Assembly: GCF_000005505.3 (NCBI RefSeq)
Contig: NC_016132.3
Span: 3,286,001-3,350,000 of the forward strand
Direction of reading: 5' to 3'
Origin: Brachypodium distachyon
Lineage: Eukaryota > Streptophyta > Magnoliopsida > Poales > Poaceae
DNA: 64,000 bases
The position numbers and the translations under genes are program-made. The notes under the pieces were generated by a model, which saw nothing but the letters and a program-made list of their open reading frames with translations, searched no databases and was not told the origin of the DNA. Shown piece after piece: positions 11,855 to 23,059 of the stretch (within the stretch, counting starts at the first letter, position 1; the number at the start of each line of letters is the position of its first letter).

Positions 11855-13117
11855 CCACCGGTACACCATTAGGTATCAAGCGGCTGACGTCGCCGATGGA
11901 GAGCTTCCGTGGTGTGGTGCAACGTGACGCAGCACCCAAAAGAGAAAGCAAAGGGGAAAAAAGCACGAGGTGAGAGGGAGGAAGGGAGATTAAAGATGGA
12001 AGCTTCTCATGGGACGAGATCCGTGGATCTGACGGATGGGATGGCACGGGCCGGGTCGGATCGGATCGGACTCGACGGCCGGAGATCGGTCGATCGACCG
12101 ATGACAACACGCGTACCGGTACCCGTACGAATATTCCTGACCGCCCACCGCCGCGTCCGATCAACCTGTGCCGATTCCCCTGTGTCTTTTGGAACCCTTC
12201 GATCGAGCCATGCATGCATGAGCCGCGTTGCCTCCTCTTCCTCTTGCATCGTGATTTCCCTGTTGTGCACTCGACTCGAGCTACCTCGATCCGTGATCGA
12301 CGGGATCACGTATAATCTTCCCAATCATTTACAAGAGATTAGACTCGGATTAAATCATCGCGACAATTAATCATGATCAAGAGAGAAGGGGACAATACGT
12401 GTTGTTCTGAACGTACGTGTCTCCGCGGAACAAGAGCGTGTCAGTCAGGTGAAACGCACCGCGCGCAGCCGCGCAGGGAAACGGTCCCACGGTGTCCGTG
12501 CCGTACAAACTGGGATAAGAAAACAGGACGTGACAGGAAATAATGATCCGCTCGATTGCTCGACGTGTCGCGTCGTGGACGTCGTCACGCACACTCAGAC
12601 CGCAGAGATGCACATGCAGATGCATGCAACACGTACGTACGCAGAGGAGGATGAACGCAAGCAAGCTTAAGCGCTAGCTAGGCCGGCGATGCAGGCGGGG
12701 GACCGAGCACCGGCCGGCCAGCCAGAGCCGATCGAGATTGGTCGAGCCGGGCGGACCGGGATTGGGGGAGCGGTTTTCCCGGCTCGGACGGGCCGCTCCG
12801 ATTCGTTGGCCAAGGGCGGACGTGACGAGATGCCGGTGCACGGCGGGCCCCGAGCTGGCCAACGCAACGATATAAAATTAAAAGTGCAGCTTCTTTTGTC
12901 TCGTCGTCGGCCCAATCAAAATCGCCCGCCACGAGAGAGAACAAGACAAGCCGGATCGACTGGCCCACACCCCGGCTTTCAAGGAACCGCCGTCGTTTTG
13001 ACATCATTTCTTACTCTGTTCTTCCGCGGCGGTTATTTTTCGAAAACAAAATTAGTGAGTAGGTTCTTCTGGTTTAAGCCGAAAGTTTAAATTTAAATCG
13101 ACGCACTATTTTTTATA
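11855..13117. other. Intergenic, no gene seen
   Basis: Mixed composition with a GC-rich part at 12670-13000. Several open frames overlap on both strands, but none shows a domain, splice sites or a plausible start, so I read them as compositional. No RNA gene seen. Confidence 0.45.
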
Positions 13118-13235
13118 CTCTCTTCGTCCAATAAAAGATGTCTGAAGTTTGTTAAAATTTGAATACATCTAGACACGACTTAGTATATAAATGCATTCAA
13201 ATTTAAGTTAAAATTGAAACATCTGGACAGAGGAA
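13118..13235. mobile_element. Stowaway-like MITE
   Basis: About 118 bp whose two halves are inverted copies: the left arm reads CTCTTCGTCCAATAAAAGATG and the right arm, in reverse, gives the same CCTCTGTCCAGATGTTTC-type end. Both ends abut TA. Stowaway elements of grasses have CTCCCTCCGTCC-like ends and duplicate TA. Non-coding. Confidence 0.75.
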
Positions 13236-15440
13236 TAATATAATGTGAGCAATCAGCCTTTTTCCTTCATCCACTGCAAGGCTAAAGAACTGGAGGAAGG
13301 GAACCACACGGTAGGCTAATCAAGATAGCTAATCCCTCCCTGTCGGAGCCGGAACCCTACCCTACGCATTACGGATGGATGACTGTGCCTTTCGGTTTGG
13401 CTCTACGCGCCGGGGTATCTCGCCCTCTCGCGGCCCGGCCGGGACAGCACTGACGGGAAACGGCCTGGCCGGCGTTCCAGGCGTGTCGTCGCTCGGTCCA
13501 TACAGTCTTCGTCAGTGCATGCATCCACTGATCCACCCGGACAGCAACCTCCCATCCATCGGTCCCCTCATTGCATGCACCGCGTCTGAATCGACACGTA
13601 CGCCCGCCCGTTTCACGTTATCACGTTCCTAAGCTATCTATGTAAGCTAGCTAGCTAAGCTAATTAAACAGGGCCATTACATTAGGACCTGCCCGGTTGT
13701 TCTCTGCACCTGCCGTTCGCTAACGACGATGATTAATTATTAGGAGAGTGGTGGTGTCAGGCCGTGGCCTGGCTTAGCTTAGATCCATATATAGCTTTTC
13801 CCTTAATCGCCTGTCCTAATGAGGCCCGGACAGGCAGGGGCCACCCTTTTTGTGTGTACTGCGGTGCGCCTGCCCGCGGCCTGCCCCACGGCTCAGCCGG
13901 ACACCCCTCTGCAGATTCACGTGACAAGAGAGAGGTCGATCGAGCGAGCTCTGGTTTGTCGTCCAGCTAGCTAGCTTCTTTTTCCTTCCCGTTTGCTTCG
14001 TCGGGCACTGATCGATCGATGAGCATTGAGGCGGATTCTGAGAATTTTGGGTAGCTAATGGATTTGTGTTTGCTAAGCTCTTTCTTTGAAAAGTTTCGTA
14101 TATACGTATTACCAAATTTCTGAGGAGCAATTGTCCTGAGCATATATATCACAATTAATTTCTCACACATGCCAGGGTTGAAGTAGTGAAAAATGTTGGG
14201 TTGGGCAACCATTTGGTTTTGTGAAATATATAATGTCCCTTTCAGATTGTGTCAGGTTAAACGCTATTTTTTACATCGATCATAATGTGAAAATTAATTA
14301 ATTAATTTAGTCATCTGGGGGCACGCTACTGTAAGTTGGCGTACTGCAGCTAGCTAGCTAGTTTTCGGTGCTGAACTGGTGTACGCAATTGCGCGTATAC
14401 ATATGCTGACCTAGCCTAGTTGCTTCAAATAGCCGTGTTAAAACTTAATAAAGCTGTCATCAGCTAGCTAGGTTCTGGGGGTGCAAAATCCGGGTAATGC
14501 TGGCTAAACTGCTGGCGATGATGGATGCAGAAGCGCTAGTTAACTGCTTAAATTAATGGCATTTTCATGAGACGGCGATCGAGTCCATATATATAAGCAT
14601 ATGTTTGAATTAATAATTGTTTCGCTAGCTTTTCATTCGACTGTTCTGAATGCACATATATAATTAAGCACTAAGCAGGACCCGGTACTTCTGTAACAAG
14701 GTCGTGGGTTGTTCTTCAGTTCGATCTCGACATCTCCCTTGTCCAAACTACACGTAAATAGGCTACTTGCGATTGCACACATATGCATGCATGCATGTGT
14801 CGTCTTCAAAACAAAAAAGAATTAAGCAATGGACCTACGCACACGACGATCGACAACGAAAGTCGATCTTGGCGACCACATGTTGATTAAGAGATGGATT
14901 AAATTAGTTTAGTCGTGACCCCAAGGATCAATCGATTGAAAAGATCGAGCTGCCGGTCATGTCAACAAGGCCGGGTAATGATCAAATGGACAGAAAGATG
15001 ACAAACTGATTAACTCGCCTTAGCTAAAACAGCGGTACCCAGCTAGCTGGCTAGCTTATTAGCTAGCGCGCGGTATATATATAATTTAGCCGCGCTAGCT
15101 TGTTATCTGCAATGTCTTACATGCATGCATGCACACCAATTATATGGTTGTTACGATCAACCAAGTCTCATCTGCATTTTCACATATATGTGCATATATA
15201 TGTCTAATCTGAAATTCATAGTGCGTGCATGCATGTCGCGAACTGCTGAACGGTATATATCGATCGATGTGCCACACATGCGACAAGTGCATGCACCCTT
15301 AGCTTAAGCTATAGGCCATTGTGCTAGCATTGCTATATATCCATCATGTGTTATTCATGCGCCGCTGCTGAGATTAATATATCACTCGATCGGATCCTGG
15401 ATCAATAGAGCCGCAGCTTCAATATTAAATTTGCAGAGTA
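13236..15440. other. Intergenic, no gene seen
   Basis: Rich in AGCTAGCT and TGCATGCA runs (for example 13645-13660, 14348-14362, 14783-14797, 15120-15132). Open frames are short and lack recognisable features. Confidence 0.45.
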
Positions 15441-15553
15441 CTCCGTCCCTTTCATAATTCTTGTCGAAATATTACGTGTATTTAGACACTTTTTAGGAAT
15501 AAATACATTTATTTTTTAGCAAATTTGAATCAAGAATTACGGAACGGAGGAGC
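15441..15553. mobile_element. Stowaway-like MITE
   Basis: Ends read CTCCGTCCCTTTCATAATTC and, inverted, ACGGAACGGAGGAG, flanked by TA on both sides. The internal TCGAAATATTACGTGTATTTAGAC phrase recurs in the MITEs at 41648, 42091 and 42943, so these belong to one family. Confidence 0.78.
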
Positions 15554-17636
15554 TAGCTAGCTAGGTAGCACTACATCTCACATGCACATGCTCGATCGTA
15601 TGGTATGGTATGGTGAATTATTTTTCAACGTGCCAAGGCGCAACTTGCACCTCTCCGGTATTCCCGTTGCTTACATACGTACATATAATATATACTCGAC
15701 GTACATCGACCTTTTTTCTCTTCTTTCTCTATGCATGAACAGCATTGCATCGTGGTGAGGCACACCGATGACCTGACTTCTGAGAGGACTGTTTCAGCAA
15801 CGGACGGGATTAGTTTAATTAGTCAGGACTGAGGAGCATGTTCTAATAGGCTGTCGATGGTTAGTTCGGCTGGTTCTATCATATGGCCGGCCGGCGTGAG
15901 CGTAGCGTACGTATGACGTCTACTCAGTAGCACGGTGTGCCACTGGCCTGGCTGGGCTCTAGCTGCATATATATGCAAGTCGTTGGCGTGATGTATACAT
16001 TGCTCTAATTAATTGTTCGTCGTGTATTTCACGGTGATAAGTACGGAGTGCTGATTAATTAGAGGTCTACGAATAGCACACGTTCCAGGCTTAATGCGTT
16101 TCGTCGACCTAACTCGATCCTGGACAGGCATTTCAATCTCCCGTGTCCCAGCATGTACGTACGTACAGTGAGCACAAAAGGAGGACCCCGGCCCGGGCGC
16201 CTGAAACGGAGACTGCTCACGGATAGGCCGGTCGCAACGGCTCGATATATCTATCCGTCGATCGACCACCCTGCAGCAACCAGCTGCAGTACGTGCATCT
16301 GCATGTGCATAGTTGATATTAGTTCATTAATCGATTAGCATGTATTGAAGCATAATTAACTTTCCATTAATCTTGGCCTTTTCCAAGCACCAGGAATCGC
16401 ACTGCGGTCTCGATCGAAGAGCATATGCACAAATACGAAAGGCTACGCGACTGAAAACACGTATCTAATGAACTACGTACAGGGTATTTCAACAATATAG
16501 TGCCAGCCGATACAGTCAGTGCAGAGCAATTTACGGTTTTTTTTTCTTTCGGGAAAGTAGCAATTTACGTGACACAGACAAAAACATTGACTTTTTTTTT
16601 TTGAGAATCCAACATTGACATGGTGTTTTTTTTTTAGACCAACATTGACATGGTTAGTTCCTCTCGCCGTCGATGACGGCCGTGCGGTATCATTTATCGG
16701 CCCGGCCCACCTAGCCATGACATGGACGCGCGAGAAAGCAGCCCAGATGCCGCGGTGAATAGAAAAGGCAACCTGGGCTGGGCAGATTGATGAGAACGGG
16801 CTTTCAGTGGCGCGCAATCGAGCCGTTCCAGCCTCTCCTCCGGGGCTTCCTGATTCTCGATTCTAAAAAAATAAATGATTATCGATTCTTAAAAAGAAAA
16901 ATCAAGGATAAACTTTGGCCGCGATACACCTGGTAGAGAGATGTCGCACCATCTCGAAGGACCAGCGCCCGAATTCGTCATGTTGCTTGCTTGGTATTCC
17001 GTGCCATCACGGCAGTGGGCCGGCTCTTTCAGTTTACGGGTTAAGGAGGTGCAGGAACGTGCCTTCTTCTGTCAGAAAGGCAAAACGGCGGCGCCTTGGA
17101 ACGATTCGATCTAGATCTAGCGGCTAGCCAAAGGAACGAACGGAGCACTGACGACTACTACTGCCGTGCTCCGTCGCTGGCGTTGCGGATAAGCTTTCGG
17201 TTTTTGTTGGCTTTTGCTTTCAGGTACGCCGACTTTGGCAAAGGTACTGTGGCGAACCGCGAACACAGACATTATTGGGGGCAAACATAGCCAGAGGTTG
17301 CTAATGAATGAAAGTAAATCGTGGAATAAGAATCATACATCCTGCTGCTGAGACCATTTCTTTGGGCTAACTAAACTAAAGCGATTTGGCCCTTCCGCTG
17401 CTCTCACCATCCGGGTGCATACGCAGGAGTAGCAGTTCTTTATCTTACGTCGCAGTCGATACCTAAACTTAATAACTAATGCGGGTCGGATTAGATGTTA
17501 TGAAACCAGAGATCGGTGTCAGCCGGTCTCTCTCCGCGATGAGCCAATCGAGGTCCGGCACCGGCAGCGTGCCTTGACTTTGATCAATTTGGCGGTGGCG
17601 TGCGACGATGGAAGTGATTAGGATAATAAACACACG
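15554..17636. other. Intergenic, no gene seen
   Basis: No supported coding region. Contains AGCTAGCT and CGATCGAT runs and T-rich stretches near 16540-16640. A short repeated phrase, AACATTGACATGGT-like, occurs at about 16609 and 16641. Confidence 0.4.
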
Positions 17637-17795
17637 CACTTATCTTGTTGTCCCTGACAGGGGAAAGCTGATCGGGTCCCATGTATGATTCGTTAATTAA
17701 TTGCTGGTGATGACGAACACACTGGGATAGTGCTTATCTTGTTCTCCCTGACAAGGAGGAAGCTGGGTCCCAATATAATTGCTGATGTCGACGAG
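17637..17795. repeat. Local tandem duplication, about 94-bp period
   Basis: The phrase CTTATCTTGTTGTCCCTGACA near 17639 returns at 17733 as CTTATCTTGTTCTCCCTGACA. In both copies it is followed by GGAAAGCTG-like sequence, GGGTCCCA and TTGCTG-TGATG. The second copy lacks some internal bases. Function unknown. Confidence 0.65.
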
Positions 17796-18281
17796 AGGCA
17801 AGTGTGAGCGTTTAGCACCGGGTGCTGTCTATTCGATCAGGGGAACAACGTACTCCGTGAGCGAGAGCGAGCTGTGCACGAATTCGCAAGATCTCACCAT
17901 TGTCTGTAGTACAGATTGCAAGCATCTGAATCTTCTTGTTTTGTTGCCATCTGAATCTGGCGATGCCTTAATTTCAGAGTATAAACACTACTACGGTAGT
18001 ATATACACAAGCTGCAGTAACATTGAACTGGTGAGAACATCAATCATGCATACAGCCAGCCAATGTTTCTTTTTGCTGTACATGTTGAGTTTGTGTCGAA
18101 TAATAATTGTACTAGATAGGTTACGTGGACTTGGTGTTGTAATTGTGGTATAGGGTGGAGTCCTTGTCAGACTACAGGTATCCGGGTCCTATATAATCAG
18201 GGGACAACCACACGATGTAACCATGACAACATAATAGCAACAGACTCGCAGGGGGAGCTGGCGGCTTGTGCCGAAGACCAT

Positions 18282-19145
18282 GGTGACCGGTGTTGCAGTA
18301 TTATGGGGGGAGGAGCGCCTGTAGTTATGCCCTGGGGATGTAGGCGTCGGCCGAACCTCGTTAACAAATATCGTGCCTCGGTGTCATCCTTGATCATGCA
18401 TCCGCCGGATTTCGTAACAAGTGGTATCAGAGCAAAGTGGAGGGATGCGAGAGATCTTGTTTGAGGTGCGAGAATCATGCTCGACGGGCGCTGGGGAACG
18501 CCCAATACGGTACAAGGTGGAGCATGGTGGCGATCGGAATTCCGATCGGTGGAGTCAGACACTTCAGGCGTTCTGAACCGTTCGATGGGCTTCAGTTGGC
18601 AAGGATTGACCAGGCGTGGTGATCGGGCCGACACAGTGGCCGGGAAGACGTGGCGGACCGGACGACGGCTTCGGCTCGTGATCAGACCGGCGACCAGACG
18701 CAAAGGCGACCGGATAGATCGGAGCGGGATGCATCGCGGTATAGCGGTGGATCGGTGTAGCACAAGACGACATTGTGGCACGATGGACGAGTTGTGTCCA
18801 CGATGTAGGTGGTCAGGGTGCAACACGGTTTTGTGCGCCGAATTTGTTAGCCTGTGGTGGATGGATTAGGGTCTGACCGTCTGAGTGAAGATGTCTTGTG
18901 TACGTGTCGGACGCAGTGCAGCACGTGGGACGGGACATCAAGACAGGGAGTTGTCCCCTGTCGGTTTCAACAAGAAGAAGAAAAATAGGCTCGTATGGGG
19001 CGCCCGGCCAGGGTGACCGGTGTTGCGGTATCATGAGGAGGAGCGTCCGTAGTTATGTCCGGGGATGTAGCCTTTGGCCGAAGCTGATTAACAAATATCA
19101 GGATTCGGTGTCATCTTTGATCGTGAATCCGTCGGATTTCCAACA
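18282..19145 (+). mobile_element. Internally deleted Copia-type LTR retrotransposon remnant
   Basis: Two direct repeats, 18282-18419 and 19012-19145, share GGTGACCGGTGTTGC, a GTAGTTATG(C/T)CC block and a common end GATTTC..AACA. Directly after the first copy comes TGGTATCAGAGC (18422-18433), the standard primer-binding site complementary to initiator methionine tRNA. So the first repeat is the 3' part of a 5' LTR, and the second is a 3' LTR fragment. Only about 580 bp of internal DNA remains between them, with no gag or pol domain. The 5' end of the first LTR was not located; it lies somewhere upstream of 18282. Confidence 0.8.
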
Positions 19146-19501
19146 ATAAAACTAGGATTACTACGTGGCTACCAGGGTTAATTTTTTTGAGCTCAAGACG
19201 GGGAGCTACTAGGATTAATCAGTTCATCTCCGTGGAAAAAATCCAGAAGGTTTGATTTGATCGCAAGGGGAGTCGGAATCCCCTTCGCTAGTTAATTTAC
19301 CAGGGAGAGTGAGTCAGAGAGCATAGTTCTCTGGAATCTCGATTGATTCCTCCCCCAAACAGCGACAACAACAGAACAAACAAACACACATAAAAGAAAA
19401 GAAGAAAGCAGCTTAATTATGTTTTATGTACACAGCCGCTCATGGCCTGGGCGTCGGCCGGCGATCGGTTAGTTATCTGGCGGTGCCCGGCGTGGCTAAG
19501 G

Positions 19502-19951
19502 CTAGGGCTTGTTGCTGCTGCTGTGGTTGTTGGCGGTGTCGGGCGCGGCGGAGGCGAGGCGGGAGGCGATGGCGGAGTGGTACATGGCGTCGTGGAAGCT
19601 CTCCGTCTCCATCATCCGCGCCCGCAGCTGCCGCGCCTTCTCCTCCGTCAGCACGCCGAACCGCCTCTGGCCCTGGCCCTTCGCAGCCCGCTCGTCCTCC
19701 TCCTCGCGCGGCGGCGCGGGCGGCGCGCCGTCGATGTAGTCCGGCTGGCCCGACCACCCCAGCAGCGGCGCCCACCACCTGCCGTTCCCGGTCGCCTCGG
19801 CCCGGAACCTCGCCCCGCCGCTGACCCCCGCGGCGGACGCGGACGCGGACGCGGACGCGCAGGGCCGGAGCATCATCCCCCTCGCCGTCGTCGTCGTCGA
19901 CGGGCGGGCGGAGACGGAGAACGTCACGGCGGGGCCCGACGCCACAGCCAT
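19502..19951 (-). CDS. Conserved small plant protein, probably plastid-targeted, function unknown
   Basis: A single-exon frame of 149 aa. The first ~45 residues are rich in Ala, Ser, Thr and Arg with few acidic residues, as in chloroplast transit peptides. Then follows a conserved-looking block, RWWAPLLGWSGQPDYIDG (about residues 58-75), an acidic/basic linker, and a C-terminal helical block, FGVLTEEKARQLRARMMETE, followed by SFHDAMYHSAIASRLAS (about residues 98-136). This layout resembles an uncharacterised land-plant family; I cannot name it with certainty. A TATA box (TTTATAAC on the minus strand, 20137-20146) lies about 190 bp upstream, in the right place. High GC is typical of grass single-exon genes. 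An antisense frame of similar length exists but lacks these features. Confidence 0.78.
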   Translation of the reverse strand: MAVASGPAVTFSVSARPSTTTTARGMMLRPCASASASASAAGVSGGARFRAEATGNGRWWAPLLGWSGQPDYIDGAPPAPPREEEDERAAKGQGQRRFGVLTEEKARQLRARMMETESFHDAMYHSAIASRLASAAPDTANNHSSSNKP

Positions 19952-20136
19952 ATCGAATCCGCTTTACGGGACGGGAGAATATCAGAACACGAAGAAGGAG
20001 AGGAAGAAGAAGAAGAGGAACAGACGAAGGATTTGGGGAGGTTTGCTTTCGGGTTCGCGGCTGGACGCGAGAATGAGAATTGGATTGGCTTCGCTGTTGT
20101 TTGTTGTTGGTGCTGGCTGCTAAAGGTGGTGGTGGG

Positions 20137-20146
20137 GTTATAAAGC
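20137..20146 (-). promoter_or_regulatory. TATA box for the 19502-19951 gene
   Basis: CTTTATAACC on the minus strand, about 186-195 bp upstream of the start codon. Sequence match only. Confidence 0.5.
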
Positions 20147-20159
20147 GGGGGGTGTGGGG

Positions 20160-22581
20160 AAGAACGTGTGGATAAGGTTCCGCGAGCAAGGCAGAACAGG
20201 GGAGACGGGAGAAGGGCATGGCACGGCAGGCTGGCAGAGGCCGTCGCTATTGCGGTCGGTGCGCTTTTGGGCAAAACCGGGGGGGGGGGAGGGACGCGTC
20301 CTGCTCCTCCGTTCACGTCGTTTTTGGGAGTGCCCCCGTCGTTTTTACCCCGGTCGCAATGTGCACGGCTACCCCGTGGGCTAATTTCATTTTCGCAAGT
20401 ACGGCCAAAAATGGACGACAATTAGGCATTGCTTCGTTGTTGTGCTTCGTTTTTCTATGACAGAAAAAAGGCATTGCTTCGTTGGATGACACCCAATCTA
20501 GCGACTCTTACCACTTCCGCGAGCTCTCATCTCTCTAACTTGCTGCGGTCAACGGATCCAAAAATGCAAAAAAAAAAGAGAACCACATGGTCCATTTGTT
20601 TCTTAATCAAACTTTACCAATTTTGTCCATGTCCGTAAAAAAAGGCCAACATAATTAACACCATATAAATGCAATGAAAATATATCTAATAGCAGTCCGT
20701 GTTGCATGTGTTTTATGTTTTTCCTACAAACTCAGTTATGTATTCCCCCTCCGTCCAACAAAGGATGTTTTAACTTTAACTAAATTTAAATGCATTTATA
20801 CACTAAGTCATGTCTAGATACATAAATTTTTTGACAAACTTGAGACATCCTTTGTTGGATGGAGTGATAGTAAAATGATAAAATTTGACTGATACAACCT
20901 TATGTTTTTTCTAAAAGGAAGTTGAAACCTTTTCATCTGCGTCAAAATGATGTGCACACTAACGTATGCAGAGATATTTTGAAAGCTAGAGAGTAAGAGT
21001 TATGCCTCAATCTAGTTGTCAATAAAAATACCGGTCTCACTGACACTGCTATAGAGTTATTTGTTTTCAAGCATGTCATGATTTGTCTGATTATAAGGAA
21101 GAAAAATAACAACTTCTCTTTTTTTTTGGAAAATGAGGTTGATCACCGGTCTCTGCATAGGTCGGTGTACAGAAACTTGGTACATAGTGCATATATTGGT
21201 GGGAGAAACTAAGACCTGCAGAGTTTTTTCCCTTTCAAAGTCACTTGCAGAGCATGGAGCGTTTGGAACACAGAAAAAAAACAAATATCTTTTGCGATGT
21301 TTGTACACGATAATTGAGTTCCACGTGAGAAGAGTGATAACTAGCTCATGACTCATCATTCTTGTAAGTCGTAACCTGCAGTCCAAAGGAATGAGCTAAA
21401 GCATGTCTTACCATGAACACACAGGAACGTGCACGTGTAACGGTGTAAGTCGTAACCAGGTCAAAGGAATTAACGATCGAATGCAAAGCACAAGAGTACA
21501 AAACACACAGGACGAGCTATAGCCTTCTAGAGGCGGACGCACCCAAGGGTATAATAACCATAAAACGGTCCTTTTCCCGACGAATCGTACGTGTGGAACA
21601 CACAGGACGAGCTATAGCAGTTGTAATCTCCTCGAAGCGAGGGCTAGATCATGGTTTCCAGACCTAACTCTTCCAAGGGGTTAAAGTGAAAGAATTCATC
21701 GTCCAAACATTCGTGAAAAGAACCCGTCCGAGCCAACCATGTTCACATTAGCTACCAGCATGCCTGAATTTAGCCCGAATTCATCGATTTGGACTAAAAT
21801 GAACCGGCGTGCCAAGTTTAAAGTCTCGTTTTCCAAGTTTGCAAGTTAATGGATGAAACTGACCATGCCTGTCAAGTTTAAGGACCCGCCATGCAATTTC
21901 CTCCGTGTGGAACACATATAAATATTCAAAAAATATTTCCTGTTCTAGATTCAGGGGCACGGTCGACGTGGACGGATATATTTCGGCCACCGGCGCACGG
22001 GCCGTTAAGTTTGTCTGTGCCTTCAGGAAGGTTCCCGTCCAACGACCCCAACGTACCGCGTGCCCGGTCTATGGCTCTAGCGCTCGTCTCGGCCGTTTCG
22101 CGGTGACAGCAGCTTGCTTGCGCGTATCCTAGCCACCTAGCCAAGCTCCTGGTCCACGGCGCGCGACTCCTCGTCGAGGGATTAATTCGACGTCCCAGCC
22201 GGCCGGTCATCGGCGCGCGTCGGAGAAACCAACACCCGTGGAAACATTTGCAAGGTCTGCACATGAACCACGCATCCGATAGGGTCCGTTCCGCGCGCGG
22301 CACACGTATATACTACTACCGGTTAATTTTCTTGGCCTCTTGCTCCGCGCGTCCGGGAGCTAGGTGATGGAAGTGACTGCAGGCCGGCCGGCCCGACGGG
22401 GCCGATCATCGGACGGGGCGTGGACCGTTTCCGATCCACTTGGTCGATCGTTTGGCCGGGAGTGCCCGGCGTCCTGCATGCGCTCCACACGCCCCTGCTG
22501 TCACGTCGTCGGCGTGCAAACGCTCTTCTCGACTAAATTGCACAAACCACTAAATATTGCGAGAGTTGTTGCGCAAAACAT
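20160..22581. other. Intergenic, one MITE, no gene seen
   Basis: Apart from the Stowaway-like MITE at 20743-20867 I see nothing supported. A near-repeat of ACACAGGACGAGCTATAGC occurs at about 21506 and 21599. Confidence 0.4.
20743..20867. mobile_element. Stowaway-like MITE
   Basis: About 125 bp. The left end, TTCCCCCTCCGTCCAACAAAG, is inverted at the right end, CTTTGTTGGATGGAGTGA, with TA on both sides. The interior carries the ACTAAGTCATGTCTAGATAC motif common to this grass MITE class. Confidence 0.85.
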
Positions 22582-23059
22582 CCACTATTCATACTTTTAG
22601 CGCAAAACACCCACTATTCATCTAATCCGTTGCACATAAGTCCTAACTCGAGTTTTAGCGCGTTAACGACGTTTCTGACAGATGGGGCCTACAAGTCAGT
22701 GCCTACATGGCATCTTAGCCTTGCCAGCTGGATTGGGTTGGGCCGAAGAGAACCTTGGGGCGGCGCAGGCGCGGGCAGACGAGCGGCGAGGACGATCGCA
22801 GGGGACGCGCCCTGGTCGTGGACAGGAGAGCCGCGCGCCTCCGCCGGCGTAGGGGAGACCGTGCTTCGGGAAGGCACCGCCTCAAGGTCCTCTTCGGCTT
22901 GGCCCGATCCACGCTGGCATGGCCGAGATACCATGTTGGTACTGATATGTGGGCCTCATCTGTCAGAAACGTCATTAACGTGCTAAAACTCGGATTATAA
23001 CTTATGTATAACGGATTAGACGAATAGTAGATGTTTTACGCAAAAAGTATGAATAGTGG
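22582..23059. mobile_element. Fold-back element with ~129-bp inverted arms
   Basis: Arms 22582-22710 and 22931-23059 are inverted copies. Shared phrases include CCACTATTCATACTTTTAGCG (right arm ..TTTTTGCG), TCTAATCCGTT, GAGTTTTAGC(G/A)CGTTAA and GACGTTTCTGACAGATG. The central ~220 bp is GC-rich and unrelated to the arms. No target duplication was found, and the left arm seems to have an extra partial repeat upstream (GCGCAAAACATCCACTATTC near 22571). Family not identified; arm length suggests a Mutator-type fold-back. Confidence 0.75.

Noticed and set aside
19442..20143. Long plus-strand and minus-strand frames overlapping the 149-aa gene
   Set aside because: Low-complexity Arg/Ala/Pro-rich shadows of the same GC-rich exon.
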